In this document: positions 49,470 to 59,129 of the stretch, in pieces
How the letters are laid out: the number at the start of each line of letters is the position of its first letter
Position numbering within the stretch: position 1 is the first letter of the stretch
Origin: Kitasatospora indigofera
Lineage (GTDB): Bacteria; Actinomycetota; Actinomycetes; Streptomycetales; Streptomycetaceae
Length of the DNA: 59,173 nt
Direction: 5' to 3'
Assembly (NCBI RefSeq): GCF_014655955.1
Contig: NZ_BNBO01000056.1
Coordinates: forward strand, 1 to 59,173
Notes under the pieces: generated by a model
Told to the model about the DNA's origin: nothing
Databases searched by the model: none
The model's input: only the letters and a program-made list of their open reading frames with translations
Made by a program: the position numbers and the translations under genes

Positions 49470-50419
49470 CCACCTCCGCCTCCACGCCCGCCGCATCCGG
49501 CGCGCCCACCGCGGCCGGCCGGCAGGGCCGCGCCGGGCTGTCCGAGGGCGCCCGGCAGGAACGCCGGCTGGGCCTGCTGCTCTGCGCGCCCGCCGTGATC
49601 GTGATGGTCGCGGTCACCGCCTATCCGATCGCCTACGCGATCTATCTCTCGCTGCAGCGCTACGACCTGCGGTTCCCGGGGCAGGCCCGTTGGGTGGGGT
49701 TCAGCAACTACTGGGCCGTGCTGACCTCGCCCTTCTGGTGGCAGGCGCTCTGGGTGACGGTGCTCATCACGGTGGTGTCGGTCGCCGTCGAACTGGTGCT
49801 CGGCATGGCGCTGGCGCTGGTGATGCACCGGGCGATCTTCGGCCGGGGCACCGTCCGCACCGCGGTCCTGATCCCCTACGGCATCGTCACCGTCGTCGCG
49901 GCGTACTCCTGGCAGTACGCCTGGACACCCGGCACCGGATACCTGGCCGCACTGCTGCCCGCCGGCAGCGCGCCGCTGACCGACCAGTGGCAGGCCATCG
50001 GGCTGATCATCCTGGCCGAGGTCTGGAAGACGACCCCGTTCATGGCGCTGCTGCTGCTCGCCGGCCTCGCGCTCGTCCCGGGCGAGACGGTGCGCGCGGC
50101 GATGGTCGACGGCGCCACCTTCTGGCAGCGGCTGCGGCTGGTGATCCTGCCGCTCATGAAACCCGCGATCCTGGTCGCGCTGCTGTTCCGCACCCTCGAC
50201 GCATTCCGGATCTTCGACAACATCTACGTCCTGACCGGCGGCTCCAACGACACCGGCTCGGTGTCCATCCTCGGCTACGACAACCTCTTCACCGCCCTCA
50301 ACCTGGGCATCGGGTCGGCGATCTCGGTGCTGATCTTCCTGTGCGTGGCGGCCATCGCCTTCGTCTTCATCAAGATCTTCGGCGCGGCAGCGCCGGGCGG
50401 CGAACCGGAGCGGCGATGA
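49466..50419 (+). CDS. sugA: Trehalose ABC transporter permease SugA
   Basis: GTG 49466 opens a 317-residue protein with six transmembrane helices. The permease loop is EVWKTTPFMALLLLAGLALV, PGETVRAAMVDGATFWQRLR, the EAA motif that contacts the ATPase. A soluble 30-residue Ala/Ser-rich leader precedes helix 1 (LGLLLCAPAVIVMVAVTAYP). Its stop overlaps the sugB start (ATGA). Confidence 0.92.
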   Translation: MTTSASTPAASGAPTAAGRQGRAGLSEGARQERRLGLLLCAPAVIVMVAVTAYPIAYAIYLSLQRYDLRFPGQARWVGFSNYWAVLTSPFWWQALWVTVLITVVSVAVELVLGMALALVMHRAIFGRGTVRTAVLIPYGIVTVVAAYSWQYAWTPGTGYLAALLPAGSAPLTDQWQAIGLIILAEVWKTTPFMALLLLAGLALVPGETVRAAMVDGATFWQRLRLVILPLMKPAILVALLFRTLDAFRIFDNIYVLTGGSNDTGSVSILGYDNLFTALNLGIGSAISVLIFLCVAAIAFVFIKIFGAAAPGGEPERR

Positions 50420-51249
50420 TGTCCCACCGCAACAGGACCCTCACCGGATGGGGCGTCGTCAACGTCCTGGTGGTGCTCTACGCCCTGTTCCCGGTGTGGT
50501 GGATCGTCGCCCTGTCCTTCAAGGACCCGAGCACGCTCAGCGACGGCAACTTCGTCCCCCGCAAGTGGACCTGGGAGAACTACCACGGGATCTTCCAGAC
50601 CTCGGAGTTCACCCGCGCCCTGATCAACTCGATCGGCATCGCGGTGATCGCCACCACCATCGCCGTGGTGCTCGGCACGATGGCCGCTTACGCGGTGGCC
50701 CGGCTGCGCTTCCCCGGGAAGCGGCTGCTGATCGGCATGTCGCTGCTGATCGCGATGTTCCCGCCGATCTCGCTGGTGTCGCCGCTGTTCAACATCGAGC
50801 GCGTGCTGGGCATCTTCGACACCTGGGTGGGGCTGATCATCCCCTACATGACCTTCTCGCTGCCGCTCGCCATCTACACCCTGTCCGCTTTCTTCCGCGA
50901 GATCCCGTGGGATCTGGAGAAGGCCGCCAAGGTGGACGGCGCCACCCCCTGGCAGGCGTTCCGGCTGGTGATCGCCCCGCTCGCCGCGCCCGGTGTCTTC
51001 ACCACCGGCATCCTGGTGTTCATCTTCTGCTGGAACGACTTCCTGTTCGCGATCTCGCTGACCTCCACCACGGCGGCACGCACCGTCCCGGCGGCGATCG
51101 CGTTCTTCACCGGCAGTTCGCAGTTCCAGCAGCCGACCGGCTCGATCGCCGCGGCCGCCGTGGTGATCACCGTGCCGATCGTGATCTTCGTCCTGCTGTT
51201 CCAGCGCCGCATCGTCGCCGGCCTCACCGCCGGCGCAGTCAAGGGTTGA
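50416..51249 (+). CDS. sugB: Trehalose ABC transporter permease SugB
   Basis: The 277-residue protein is almost superimposable on mycobacterial SugB as I recall it: INSIGIAVIATTIAVVLGTM, AAYAVARLRFPGKRLLIGMS, LPLAIYTLSAFFREIPWDLE, KAAKVDGATPWQAFRLVIAP and the end QRRIVAGLTAGAVKG. It has six membrane spans and the EAA loop AAKVDGA. A second ATG three bases on is an alternative start. Confidence 0.94.
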   Translation: MMSHRNRTLTGWGVVNVLVVLYALFPVWWIVALSFKDPSTLSDGNFVPRKWTWENYHGIFQTSEFTRALINSIGIAVIATTIAVVLGTMAAYAVARLRFPGKRLLIGMSLLIAMFPPISLVSPLFNIERVLGIFDTWVGLIIPYMTFSLPLAIYTLSAFFREIPWDLEKAAKVDGATPWQAFRLVIAPLAAPGVFTTGILVFIFCWNDFLFAISLTSTTAARTVPAAIAFFTGSSQFQQPTGSIAAAAVVITVPIVIFVLLFQRRIVAGLTAGAVKG

Positions 51250-51283
51250 GCCCGCCCGCCCGGGCGGACCAGGAAGGCAGACC

Positions 51284-52462
<1,179 letters not shown>

Positions 52463-52464
52463 CG

Positions 52465-52507
52465 CCCGCACCGCCCGGCCGTTCCCGGCAGCGGGCGGCG
52501 GTGCGCC
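52465..52507. terminator. Imperfect hairpin between sugC and the DUF6328-like gene
   Basis: A GC-rich arm GCACCGCCCG pairs with CGGGCGG..GGTGC with a 2-3 base bulge. It sits in the 54-base gap between convergent genes and is the only candidate terminator for either. Confidence 0.45.
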
Positions 52508-52516
52508 CGGCAACCC

Positions 52517-53136
52517 TCACCGTCCTGCTCGTCGTCCGGCGTCCTTCCGGTCCCGGTGCGCCGCCTCGGGGCCGCCGCGACGCCCTTCTCCCCGGTGCCG
52601 TGCGGCGGCGCGGTGGAGGACGAGCTGGGGGAGCAGGAGCCAGGTGGTGGTGAACCAGAGCAGGACGCCGGCGCTGAGCACCCAGGCGACGGCCGGGCTG
52701 CCCGTTGCGGTCCGCAGGAGCAGCAGGAGCGCGGCCGTGATGGTCAGCGGCAGGGTGACGAGGCCGACGGAGATGAGACGGCCTGCGACGCGGATGAGCT
52801 CGGGCTTCATGTCGCGGCCGGCGAGGAAGCGGTGGAAGGCGACGGGGGCGACGAGCACTCCGGTGGCGATCGCGCCGAGGACCACGGCGGCGACGTACCG
52901 GTGCTTGTCGAAGTCGGGCAGGGCTGCGAAGCGGGCATGAAGGCGACGCTGATCAGGAAGCCGAACAGGATCTGCGCGCCGGTCTGGGAGACCCGGACCT
53001 CCTGCAGCATCTCGCTCCACACCCGGTCGGCACGTTCCTGGGGCGTCTCGTCACGCCCGTCGGTCGTCCCCGTTCCGCCGGACTCGTCCCGTGCTGTCTG
53101 CGGGCGCGTGCCCCGGTCACTCGTGTCGGGCTTCAT
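52517..53136 (-). pseudogene. Frameshifted DUF6328 membrane protein gene
   Basis: Frame one from ATG 53136 gives ETPQERADRVWSEMLQEVRV, SQTGAQILFGFLISVAF. A one-base shift near 52935 leads into ARFAALPDFDKHRYVAAVVL, GAIATGVLVAPVAFHRFLAG and two more membrane helices with a basic tail. Joined, this is a complete four-helix DUF6328 protein of about 205 residues. Everything but the single indel looks intact, so this could be a recent mutation, a sequencing error or programmed slippage. The ATG overlaps the flavin reductase stop (ATGA). Confidence 0.75.
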
Positions 53137-53630
53137 GCCGGGTGGCCGGGCTTGATGTCGGTGACGTCGTGCAAGGTCAGGGAGGTGTCCGGGGCGGCGG
53201 TCCCGGTGCGGGGTGTGCGCCCGCCGACCGGTTCGAGGAGGAAGCCGACGTGGTCCCCCCAGTCGGCGCGGTCGATGACGCGGCCGACGAAGCAGGCTTC
53301 CGCATCGGTCAGCAGGGGTACTCCGGAGGGTCCCACCGTCCAGGCGACGCCCGCGAACTTGTCGACGCTGTCGCCGCTCCGGCCACCGAACAGTTCGGCC
53401 AGCTCAGGGCGGTTCTGGGGGATCAGGTGGACGGCCAGGGTGTCGCTCCGGGAGGCGACCCCGAAGGTGTGGTTCGCCTTGGAGATCCACACGACGAACC
53501 GGGGTGGATCGATCGAGCACTGCCCGGCGAAGCCGACCAGGCACCCGCCGAGTTCCGCGCCGTCCGCGGCCGTGACGACGTGGACCGGGGGGTCCAGGAG
53601 AGCGGTGAAGGTGTCGAACGGGCTGTCCAT
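53133..53630 (-). CDS. Flavin reductase-like FMN-binding protein
   Basis: From ATG 53630 the protein has 165 residues. The split-barrel flavin reductase fold is seen in PVHVVTAADGAELGGCLVGF, CSIDPPRFVVWISKANHTFG, SDTLAVHLIPQNRPELAELF and GVPLLTDAEACFVGRVIDRA. It would use NAD(P)H to reduce FMN, or bind FMN in a related redox reaction. The gene is coupled to the DUF6328 gene by an ATGA overlap. Confidence 0.87.
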   Translation of the reverse strand: MDSPFDTFTALLDPPVHVVTAADGAELGGCLVGFAGQCSIDPPRFVVWISKANHTFGVASRSDTLAVHLIPQNRPELAELFGGRSGDSVDKFAGVAWTVGPSGVPLLTDAEACFVGRVIDRADWGDHVGFLLEPVGGRTPRTGTAAPDTSLTLHDVTDIKPGHPA

Positions 53631-54061
53631 GGTGACTCCAGGGTGCGGGCGGGCCCGGAAGCGGCCGGCGGGCCACCTGCGGCCGGGCATGCGAGAGGGT
53701 GGCCTCGGCGCCGAGCCCCAGCGGTCCGGTACGGCAGGTTCTCCTGGGTGACACCGTGGCTCCGATCACGTAGCGCGGCGGCGTCGTCGAGCTTGCGGTG
53801 GAGAGCGTTCCCGGCGTGGCGTTCGGTGTTTCCGAGCAGCGCCGGAAGGAGCGGGGAACGGTTCCTGCCCCCGGCCGTTCGGGTCTTCCTCGGGCCCCGG
53901 TCCTGCGAGGGGCACGGTGAACCACCGTGTGCCCGACGGTCCCCGCCGCGGTGAGGCGGCAACGACCTGTCCGCCCGCCGGACGACCCTCTGCGACCCTA
54001 CGGGGCCGGGGGAGCTGTGCCGCCGACCGCTTCAGCGGTGTGCTCCCGGCGATCGGTCGTC
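53631..54061. other. Gap upstream of flavin reductase gene
   Basis: The 431 bases carry the terminator of the YihY-like gene (54010-54047). One minus-strand frame (GNTERHAGNALHRKLDDAAA, RDRSHGVTQENL, around 53740-53850) has a less Arg-biased composition and might be a decayed gene, but I do not recognise it. No clear promoter. Confidence 0.4.
54010..54047 (-). terminator. Nested hairpin downstream of YihY/BrkB gene
   Basis: Outer GGGAGC (54010-54015) pairs with GCTCCC (54042-54047) and inner ACCGCT (54026-54031) with AGCGGT (54034-54039). It begins 15 bases beyond the stop of the minus-strand gene. Confidence 0.6.
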
Positions 54062-55132
54062 TCAGCCTTCGGCCGTCGAGCCCGGCCCCGATTCGGACGG
54101 CCAGGTGCTGGTGTCGCGCGGCTCCACGTACGGCTCCTCGTCAGCGGGGTGGCCGCCTTCGATGGCGCGGGCCCGGGAGAGCTCGGCGTCGAACTCCAGG
54201 CCGAGCAGGATCGCGAGGTTGGCGAGCCAGAGCCAGACCAGGAAGACGATGACGCCGGCGAGCGTGCCGTAGATCTTGTTGTAGGAGGCGAAGTTCGCGA
54301 CGTAGGAAGCGAACCCGGCCGATGCCGCCAACCAGATGAGTACCGACAGGGCACTGCCGGGGGTGATCCACCGAAGGCCCCGTCCCCGTACGTTCGGCGC
54401 GGCCCAGTAGAGCACCGCGATCATGCCGACGACGAGCAGCAGCAGGACGGGCCACTTGGCGTAGGCCCACAGCGTGAGTGCGGTTCCGCCCAGGCCGAGA
54501 GCCCGGCCGGCACGGTCCGCGAGGGGGCCGGTGAAGACGACGATGACCGCGCTCGCCGCGAGCATCACCATCAGGAGGACCGTGAGGCCGAGTCGCAGCG
54601 GCGTGACCTTCCAGATCGGGCGCCCCTCGGCGACGTCGTAGACGGCATTGGCGGCGCGGATGAAGGCCCCGACGTAGCCGGATGCGGCCCACACGGCTGC
54701 CAGCAGGCTCACCACGCCCAGCACCGAGCTGGGGCCGCTGCTGTTCTGCAGCTGGCCGACGGCGTCGCGCAGCAGGTCCGTGGCCGGTCCAGGTGCGAGG
54801 TCCTGCAGGTTGTCCAGGATTCCCTGGGTCGCCGTTCGTCCGATCACCCCGAGGGTCGAGACCAGGACGAGCAGGGAGGGGAAGATGGCCAGCACGCCGT
54901 AATAGGTGAGGGCGGCGGCGCGGTCCGGGAGTTCGTCCGCGAGGAACTCCTTGCCCGTTCGGCGCAGGACCGCCCACCACGCCCCGTGCGGCAGGTCCGA
55001 CAACTCGTCGGGGGCCGCGCGCTCGACCTGGCGACTCGGGCCCGGGGATTCCGCCCGATCCTCGCCTGGGTGCGGACCGGTCGGTGGGTCTACGCCGGCC
55101 GGTTCCTGGTGATTGCCGGACTCAGGTGCCAT
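54062..55132 (-). CDS. YihY/BrkB family inner-membrane protein
   Basis: From ATG 55132 the protein has 356 residues with six transmembrane helices between residues 70 and 310. Family signatures: DRAAALTYYGVLAIFPSLLV, ASGYVGAFIRAANAVYDVAE, RPIWKVTPLRLGLTVLLMVM, KWPVLLLLVVGMIAVLYWAA and YNKIYGTLAGVIVFLVWLWL, ending NLAILLGLEFDAELSRARA. Flanking tails are acidic and disordered. The family was once misnamed ribonuclease BN; its role is unknown but suggests a transporter. The in-frame extension upstream of 55132 is non-conserved. Confidence 0.92.
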   Translation of the reverse strand: MAPESGNHQEPAGVDPPTGPHPGEDRAESPGPSRQVERAAPDELSDLPHGAWWAVLRRTGKEFLADELPDRAAALTYYGVLAIFPSLLVLVSTLGVIGRTATQGILDNLQDLAPGPATDLLRDAVGQLQNSSGPSSVLGVVSLLAAVWAASGYVGAFIRAANAVYDVAEGRPIWKVTPLRLGLTVLLMVMLAASAVIVVFTGPLADRAGRALGLGGTALTLWAYAKWPVLLLLVVGMIAVLYWAAPNVRGRGLRWITPGSALSVLIWLAASAGFASYVANFASYNKIYGTLAGVIVFLVWLWLANLAILLGLEFDAELSRARAIEGGHPADEEPYVEPRDTSTWPSESGPGSTAEG

Positions 55133-55206
55133 GGGGAGCGCCTTTCCCGAAGGGCCCGGACGAACCGCAAAGCGGACGCAGGGCTGACGGGTGGATCGCA
55201 GGACCG

Positions 55207-55693
55207 CCACTCCGGCTGTCCGCCGGGACGGGCAGGGTCCGCTCAGGGATTGCGGGGACGATCGAGCTCGGTGGGCGGGCGGAGCCCGAGGAAGTGCGAG
55301 AGCGCGGGCGGCGCGCTCTCGGGGTCTCGCGGCCGGGCTTCGTAGCAGGTCCAGCTGCAGAACCCGGCCGGGTTCCAGGTGGTCGGCCGTCGGCACTCGC
55401 CGCAGGTCATGGCTTCGGTTGCCTCGTGCTGGGTCTGAACCATTGTGGTCACCTGCTCCACGCGTGCCGTCTGCCCACGCCTGCCACGGCCCCGGATGGT
55501 GCGCATACCCTTCAATCATGTCGGTCACACGCCTCCGGACGCGGGTCCAACCGCGTCCAGGGAGCAGGCTTCGCCCGCCAACGGGTCTCGCACCGGTCCC
55601 GCCGCCCCGCGACGAGCCGGACGGATGACCTGCGCCGCACAGGGGAGCCGCGCCACGACGGCGATCCGGCCGGCGGGTGGAGGCAGGTGAGTG
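55207..55693. repeat. Segmental duplication, copy B (about 487 bp)
   Basis: It aligns along its whole length with 28655-29141. The similarity ends at GGCAGGTGAGTG (55682-55693), the point where copy A begins the holin-like reading frame; here the sequence changes and the IS5-type transposase remnant lies about 70 bases beyond. Confidence 0.8.
55243..55443 (-). CDS. Small four-cysteine zinc-ribbon-like protein, copy B
   Basis: The 66-residue protein (MVQTQHEATEAMTCGECRRP, TTWNPAGFCSWTCYEARPRD, PALSHFLGLRPPTELDRPRN) is about 80% identical to copy A at 28694-28894, with all four cysteines conserved. ATG 55443 fixes the start of both copies. AGGTGACCACA precedes it. It lies upstream of the YihY gene on the same strand, about 110 bases away. 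Function unknown. Confidence 0.74.
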   Translation of the reverse strand: MVQTQHEATEAMTCGECRRPTTWNPAGFCSWTCYEARPRDPESAPPALSHFLGLRPPTELDRPRNP

Positions 55694-55763
55694 GGCGAGG
55701 GAGCCTGCCAACGTGCTCTCGGCTCCGGAGCTGCCGCCTGTGAGTTGCCGGTGAGCCGGCTGG
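55444..55763. other. Duplicated upstream region of the zinc-ribbon gene
   Basis: Bases to 55693 are the right part of segmental copy B and contain no intact gene. The remaining 70 bases lead to the transposase remnant. The conserved GTATAC/GCATAC-type hexamer about 55 bases upstream of the zinc-ribbon start is a candidate -10 element. Confidence 0.45.
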
Positions 55764-56045
55764 CTACGGGGATTGCCGCAGGAGCGGTCGTGGGGACGTT
55801 GCGGCACGGCCCCGGGTGGGTCGGCGGACCATGAAGCCGATCATGGCCCATCGAATCATCGTCCAGGAGTGGGCCCGGCTGGTCTCGTGGTCCCGGGCGG
55901 AACGCCGGTGGGCGGTGAGCCACGAGAACGTGCGCTCCACCGCCCACCGCTTGGGCTGGACCTGGAAGCCGCCCCGCCCCCTCGCATCCGTCGTCGGCGA
56001 AGCGGCCAGGCACCAGTACGCGGACGAACCCTGCGGCATGGCCAT
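55764..56045 (-). mobile_element. IS5-type transposase C-terminal remnant
   Basis: From ATG 56045 the frame gives about 93 residues; those after residue 28 (GGFQVQPKRWAVERTFSWLT, AHRRSARDHETSRAHSWTMI, RWAMIGFMVRRPTRG) match the last part of IS5-family DDE transposases, including the WxVERTFxW and HRR..RDYE motifs that contain the catalytic Glu. The N-terminal two thirds and any terminal inverted repeat are not visible. It abuts the end of segmental copy B. Confidence 0.8.
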
Positions 56046-56468
56046 CGCCTGCTCCTCGCTCCCGACCGCCACCCCACCGCGCGCACCTGAGCCGAACGCA
56101 CGACTGGAGGGTCTTCGCCCCGATCCCACTTCGGCGTCGAGCCCTCGGGCCTCCGGATCGCGCAGCGGTTCGGCGCGAGGGCCCGCGTGAGGGCCCGCGT
56201 GAGGGTCGGTCGCGGCGGGGGTGGTGGCGCCCGGCGGGTGGGCCGGCAGGAAAGGCGTCCGGTCGCCGCCGCATCGGCGACCGTCCGGTCGCCGGCCCCG
56301 GCGCCCGGGCGTTGTCCTGCGTGCCCCCTCGGCCGGCCCCGGCGTCCGGGGCCACCCGACCGGAGCGCCACGGGCGAGGCGGCGCTCACCGAGACCGGCA
56401 GAGCAACGGCGTCTCAACTCCCTTCCCCTTCAAGGACTTGATCGTTCCATCCCCCTCGGACCCGCCCG

Positions 56469-56497
56469 TTTACACACACTTGACAGCCCGCTACTTT
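56469..56497 (+). promoter_or_regulatory. Candidate promoter of the LPMO gene
   Basis: TTTACA (56469-56474) and TACTTT (56492-56497) are separated by 17 bases, fitting a housekeeping-type promoter; an additional TTGACA at 56480-56485 could act as an alternative -35. Transcription would start next to the CebR palindrome, the arrangement expected for repression. Confidence 0.5.
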
Positions 56498-56503
56498 GGA
56501 GAG

Positions 56504-56517
56504 TGGGAGCGCTCCCA
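56504..56517. promoter_or_regulatory. CebR operator (perfect 14-bp palindrome)
   Basis: TGGGAGCGCTCCCA is exactly the consensus recognised by CebR, the LacI-family repressor of cellulose utilisation in Streptomyces, released by cellobiose or cellotriose. It lies 104 bases before the LPMO start and just after the candidate -10. The cebR gene itself is not in this window. Confidence 0.9.
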
Positions 56518-56620
56518 AATATGCCTCCACTGCTGGCATGAGCATGATCTTTCCACCCAGACGCCTTGCCCGGCCGGGACGGCACGGGCGGGCCCCATCC
56601 ACCAAGGTGGTGAACGTTCC

Positions 56621-57778
56621 ATGTCACGACGCAAGATCTCCTCGATCGTCGCGGCCCTCGCAACCGCGGCCGCAACGATCTGCGCACTGCTGCTGGGCCT
56701 GGCACCGGCGCAGGCGCACGGTGTGGCAATCGTGCCGGGCTCGCGTACGTACCTGTGCTACCAGGACGGGCTCACCGGGACCGGTGCGCTGACGCCGACC
56801 AACCCGGCCTGCCAGGCCGCCGTTGCGCAGAGCGGCACGACCCCGCTGTACAACTGGTTCGCCGTGCTGGACTCCAACGCGAACGGTCGCGGCCAGGGCT
56901 ACGTCCCGGACGGCACCCTGTGCAGCGCCGGCAACAAGTCCCCCTACGACTTCTCCGCCTACAACGCCGCCCGTGACGACTGGCCCAAGACGCACCTCAC
57001 CTCCGGTGCCACGATCGAGGTCGACTACTCCAACTGGGCCGCGCACCCGGGTGAGTTCCGGGTCTACCTGACCAAGCAGGGCTGGTCGCCCACGACTCCG
57101 CTGGCCTGGGCCGACCTGAGCCTTCTCGCCACCGTCCCCAACCCGCCGCAGGTGGGCACCCCCGGCACCGACGGCGGTCACTACCACTGGAACACGACCC
57201 TTCCGTCGGGCCGGAGCGGCGCCGCCGAGATGCTCATCCAGTGGGTGCGCTCGGACAGTCCGGAGAACTTCTTCTCCTGCTCCGACCTCGTCTTCGACGG
57301 CGGTAACGGCGAGGTGACCGGCATCCACCTGCCGACCTCCTCGTCCTCCCCGACGGCGACCGCGACGCCGACGCCGACATCCACCCCGACCCCCACCTCC
57401 TCCTCGACGGCGACGCCGACGTCCACCCCGACCGCCACGCCGACGGTGACGCCCACCAGCACGATGCCGAGCAGCGGCTGCATGGCGACGTACGCCATCG
57501 TCGGTTCCTGGAGCGGCGGCTTCCAGGCATCGGTCGAGGTGATGAACCACAACTCCGCGCCGATCAGCTCCTGGACACTGAAGTGGCAGACGGGCACCGG
57601 CACCACGATCACCAACCTGTGGAACGGGACGCTGACCACCGCCGGCAGCAACGTGACGGTGAAGAACGCGGCCTACAACGGCACCATCTCCGCGAACTCC
57701 AGCACGACCTTCGGCTTCACCGCCAACTCCACCGGCAACAACTTCCCGACCGGCTCGATCTCCTGCACCGCCTCGTGA
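56621..57778 (+). CDS. Secreted AA10 lytic polysaccharide monooxygenase with CBM2
   Basis: The 385-residue protein has a signal peptide (1-32, cleavage AQA/H) leaving His33 as the mature N terminus. The second histidine of the copper brace is probably H142 (NWAAHPGEFRVYL). The AA10 core spans 33-232; then a Thr/Pro/Ser linker (235-285, PTSTPTPTSS) and a family 2 cellulose-binding module (GCMATYAIVGSWSGGFQASV, SSWTLKWQTGTGTTITNLWN). It oxidatively cleaves crystalline cellulose outside the cell. The upstream CebR palindrome predicts induction by cello-oligomers. A Cip1-like gene follows 98 bases later. Confidence 0.95.
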   Translation: MSRRKISSIVAALATAAATICALLLGLAPAQAHGVAIVPGSRTYLCYQDGLTGTGALTPTNPACQAAVAQSGTTPLYNWFAVLDSNANGRGQGYVPDGTLCSAGNKSPYDFSAYNAARDDWPKTHLTSGATIEVDYSNWAAHPGEFRVYLTKQGWSPTTPLAWADLSLLATVPNPPQVGTPGTDGGHYHWNTTLPSGRSGAAEMLIQWVRSDSPENFFSCSDLVFDGGNGEVTGIHLPTSSSSPTATATPTPTSTPTPTSSSTATPTSTPTATPTVTPTSTMPSSGCMATYAIVGSWSGGFQASVEVMNHNSAPISSWTLKWQTGTGTTITNLWNGTLTTAGSNVTVKNAAYNGTISANSSTTFGFTANSTGNNFPTGSISCTAS

Positions 57779-57860
57779 CCCCGCGCCCCGGGTCGGGGCC
57801 GCCGTGGCCTGCGGCGGACCCGCCCGGGACCCGCACGAGCAACCGACAACGCACCGACGA

Positions 57861-57870
57861 CGTAAGGAGG
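57861..57870 (+). promoter_or_regulatory. Near-perfect ribosome binding site
   Basis: CGTAAGGAGG followed by TTAGGC precedes ATG 57877 by 6 bases. The TAAGGAGGT core is an almost complete anti-SD complement, the strongest in the window, and fixes the start. Confidence 0.8.
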
Positions 57871-57876
57871 TTAGGC

Positions 57877-59109
57877 ATGATGCCAAGCGACGCCCGGGCG
57901 CGCGGCGGCCGGCTCGGCCCGGGAGCGGTGTTCGCCGTGCTCGCAGTGGTCCTCGGACTGCTGGCCGGGTTCGGTCAGCGCCCGGCCTGGAGTGCGGGCA
58001 GTGCGGCCTGCCAGGTCTCATGGGCGGACAACGGATGGACCGGCGGCTTCACCGCGCAAGTGTCGGTCACCAACTCAGCTGTTGCAGTGAGTAGTTGGAA
58101 GCTGACCTGGACGTTTCCCAGTCAGCAGGTGACCTCGGCCTGGAACGCGCAGATCAGCCAGAGCGGCACCACCGTCACTGCGAGCAACCTGAGCTACAAC
58201 GGGGTTGTCGCCAGCGGAGGTTCGGTGGCCTTCGGACTGCAGGGCACTTGGTCGGGCAGCAACCCGACCCCCACCGACTTCGCCTTCAACGGGGCCTCCT
58301 GCCAAGGTGGTTCCGGTACCACTTCCCCGACGCCCACCAACAGCGGCAGCTCCATTCCAACCGCTACCCCTACCCCCACGGCGTCCACCCCCATCCCCAC
58401 CTCCACCGCCGGCGGAGGCACCGGTTGCTCCGGTGCCGTGGTCTGCTCGGGCTTCGAGGACCAGAGCGGCAGCAGCCTGACGGGTGACTGGGCCGTCGCC
58501 GCCCCCGACTGCTCGGGCACCGGCGCGGTGACCGTCGACACCTCGACCGCCCGCAGCGGCAGCCGCTCGCTGCGGGTCAACGGCCAGGCCGGCTACTGCA
58601 ACCACGTGTTCGCGGCCGCCACCAAGAGCATCTCCCCGGTCGGCCCCGTGGTCTACCTCCGGTACTGGGTGCGCCACACCACCGCGCTGCCGGCCGACCA
58701 CATCGCCATGGTCACCATGGAGGACGCGAACAACGGCAACAAGCACCTGCGCCTGGGCGGCCAGAACGGTGCCCTGCAGTGGAACCGCGAGTCCGACGAC
58801 GCCACGCTGCCCGCGCAGAGCCCGACCGGTGTCGCTCGGAGCATGCCGCTGCCGGTGAACCAGTGGGTCTGCATCCGCTCCGCCGTGGACACCACCAAGC
58901 AGTCCATGGACACCTGGTTGAACGACCAGCAGGTGCCCGGTCTGCACAACGACGGCATCCCCACCGCGGACATCGACCAGCAGTGGCTCAGCCGCGCCAC
59001 CGTTCCGCGGCCGATCACCCTGAACCTCGGCTGGGAGGCCTACGGCAACGGCACCGACACGCTCTGGTACGACGACGTGGCCCTGGGCTCCTCGCCGATC
59101 GCCTGCTGA
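57877..59109 (+). CDS. Secreted CBM2-Cip1-like cellulose-acting protein
   Basis: The 410-residue protein has a signal peptide (about 1-40), a CBM2 (ACQVSWADNGWTGGFTAQVS, AVSSWKLTWTFPSQQVTSAW), a Ser/Thr/Pro linker and a C-terminal domain of about 225 residues. That domain resembles fungal Cip1: GFEDQSGSSLTGDWAVAAPD, AGYCNHVF, KHLRLGGQNGALQWNRESDD, LPAQSPTGVARSMPLPVNQW and LGWEAYGNGTDTLWYDDVAL. Cip1 from Trichoderma is co-induced with cellulases and has a lyase-like jelly-roll fold whose activity is unclear. It is probably co-transcribed with the LPMO under CebR control. A strong terminator follows. Confidence 0.9.
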   Translation: MMPSDARARGGRLGPGAVFAVLAVVLGLLAGFGQRPAWSAGSAACQVSWADNGWTGGFTAQVSVTNSAVAVSSWKLTWTFPSQQVTSAWNAQISQSGTTVTASNLSYNGVVASGGSVAFGLQGTWSGSNPTPTDFAFNGASCQGGSGTTSPTPTNSGSSIPTATPTPTASTPIPTSTAGGGTGCSGAVVCSGFEDQSGSSLTGDWAVAAPDCSGTGAVTVDTSTARSGSRSLRVNGQAGYCNHVFAAATKSISPVGPVVYLRYWVRHTTALPADHIAMVTMEDANNGNKHLRLGGQNGALQWNRESDDATLPAQSPTGVARSMPLPVNQWVCIRSAVDTTKQSMDTWLNDQQVPGLHNDGIPTADIDQQWLSRATVPRPITLNLGWEAYGNGTDTLWYDDVALGSSPIAC

Positions 59110-59129
59110 CCTGCTGCCGACACGGCCGC

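Larger units (their letters stand above)
56046..56620. other. Upstream region of the cellulolytic genes
   Basis: The 575 bases hold the promoter-like sequences at 56469-56497, the CebR palindrome at 56504-56517 and probably an untranslated leader of about 100 bases. The AT content of 56470-56530 is clearly higher than its surroundings. No gene is supported in the first 400 bases. Confidence 0.6.
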
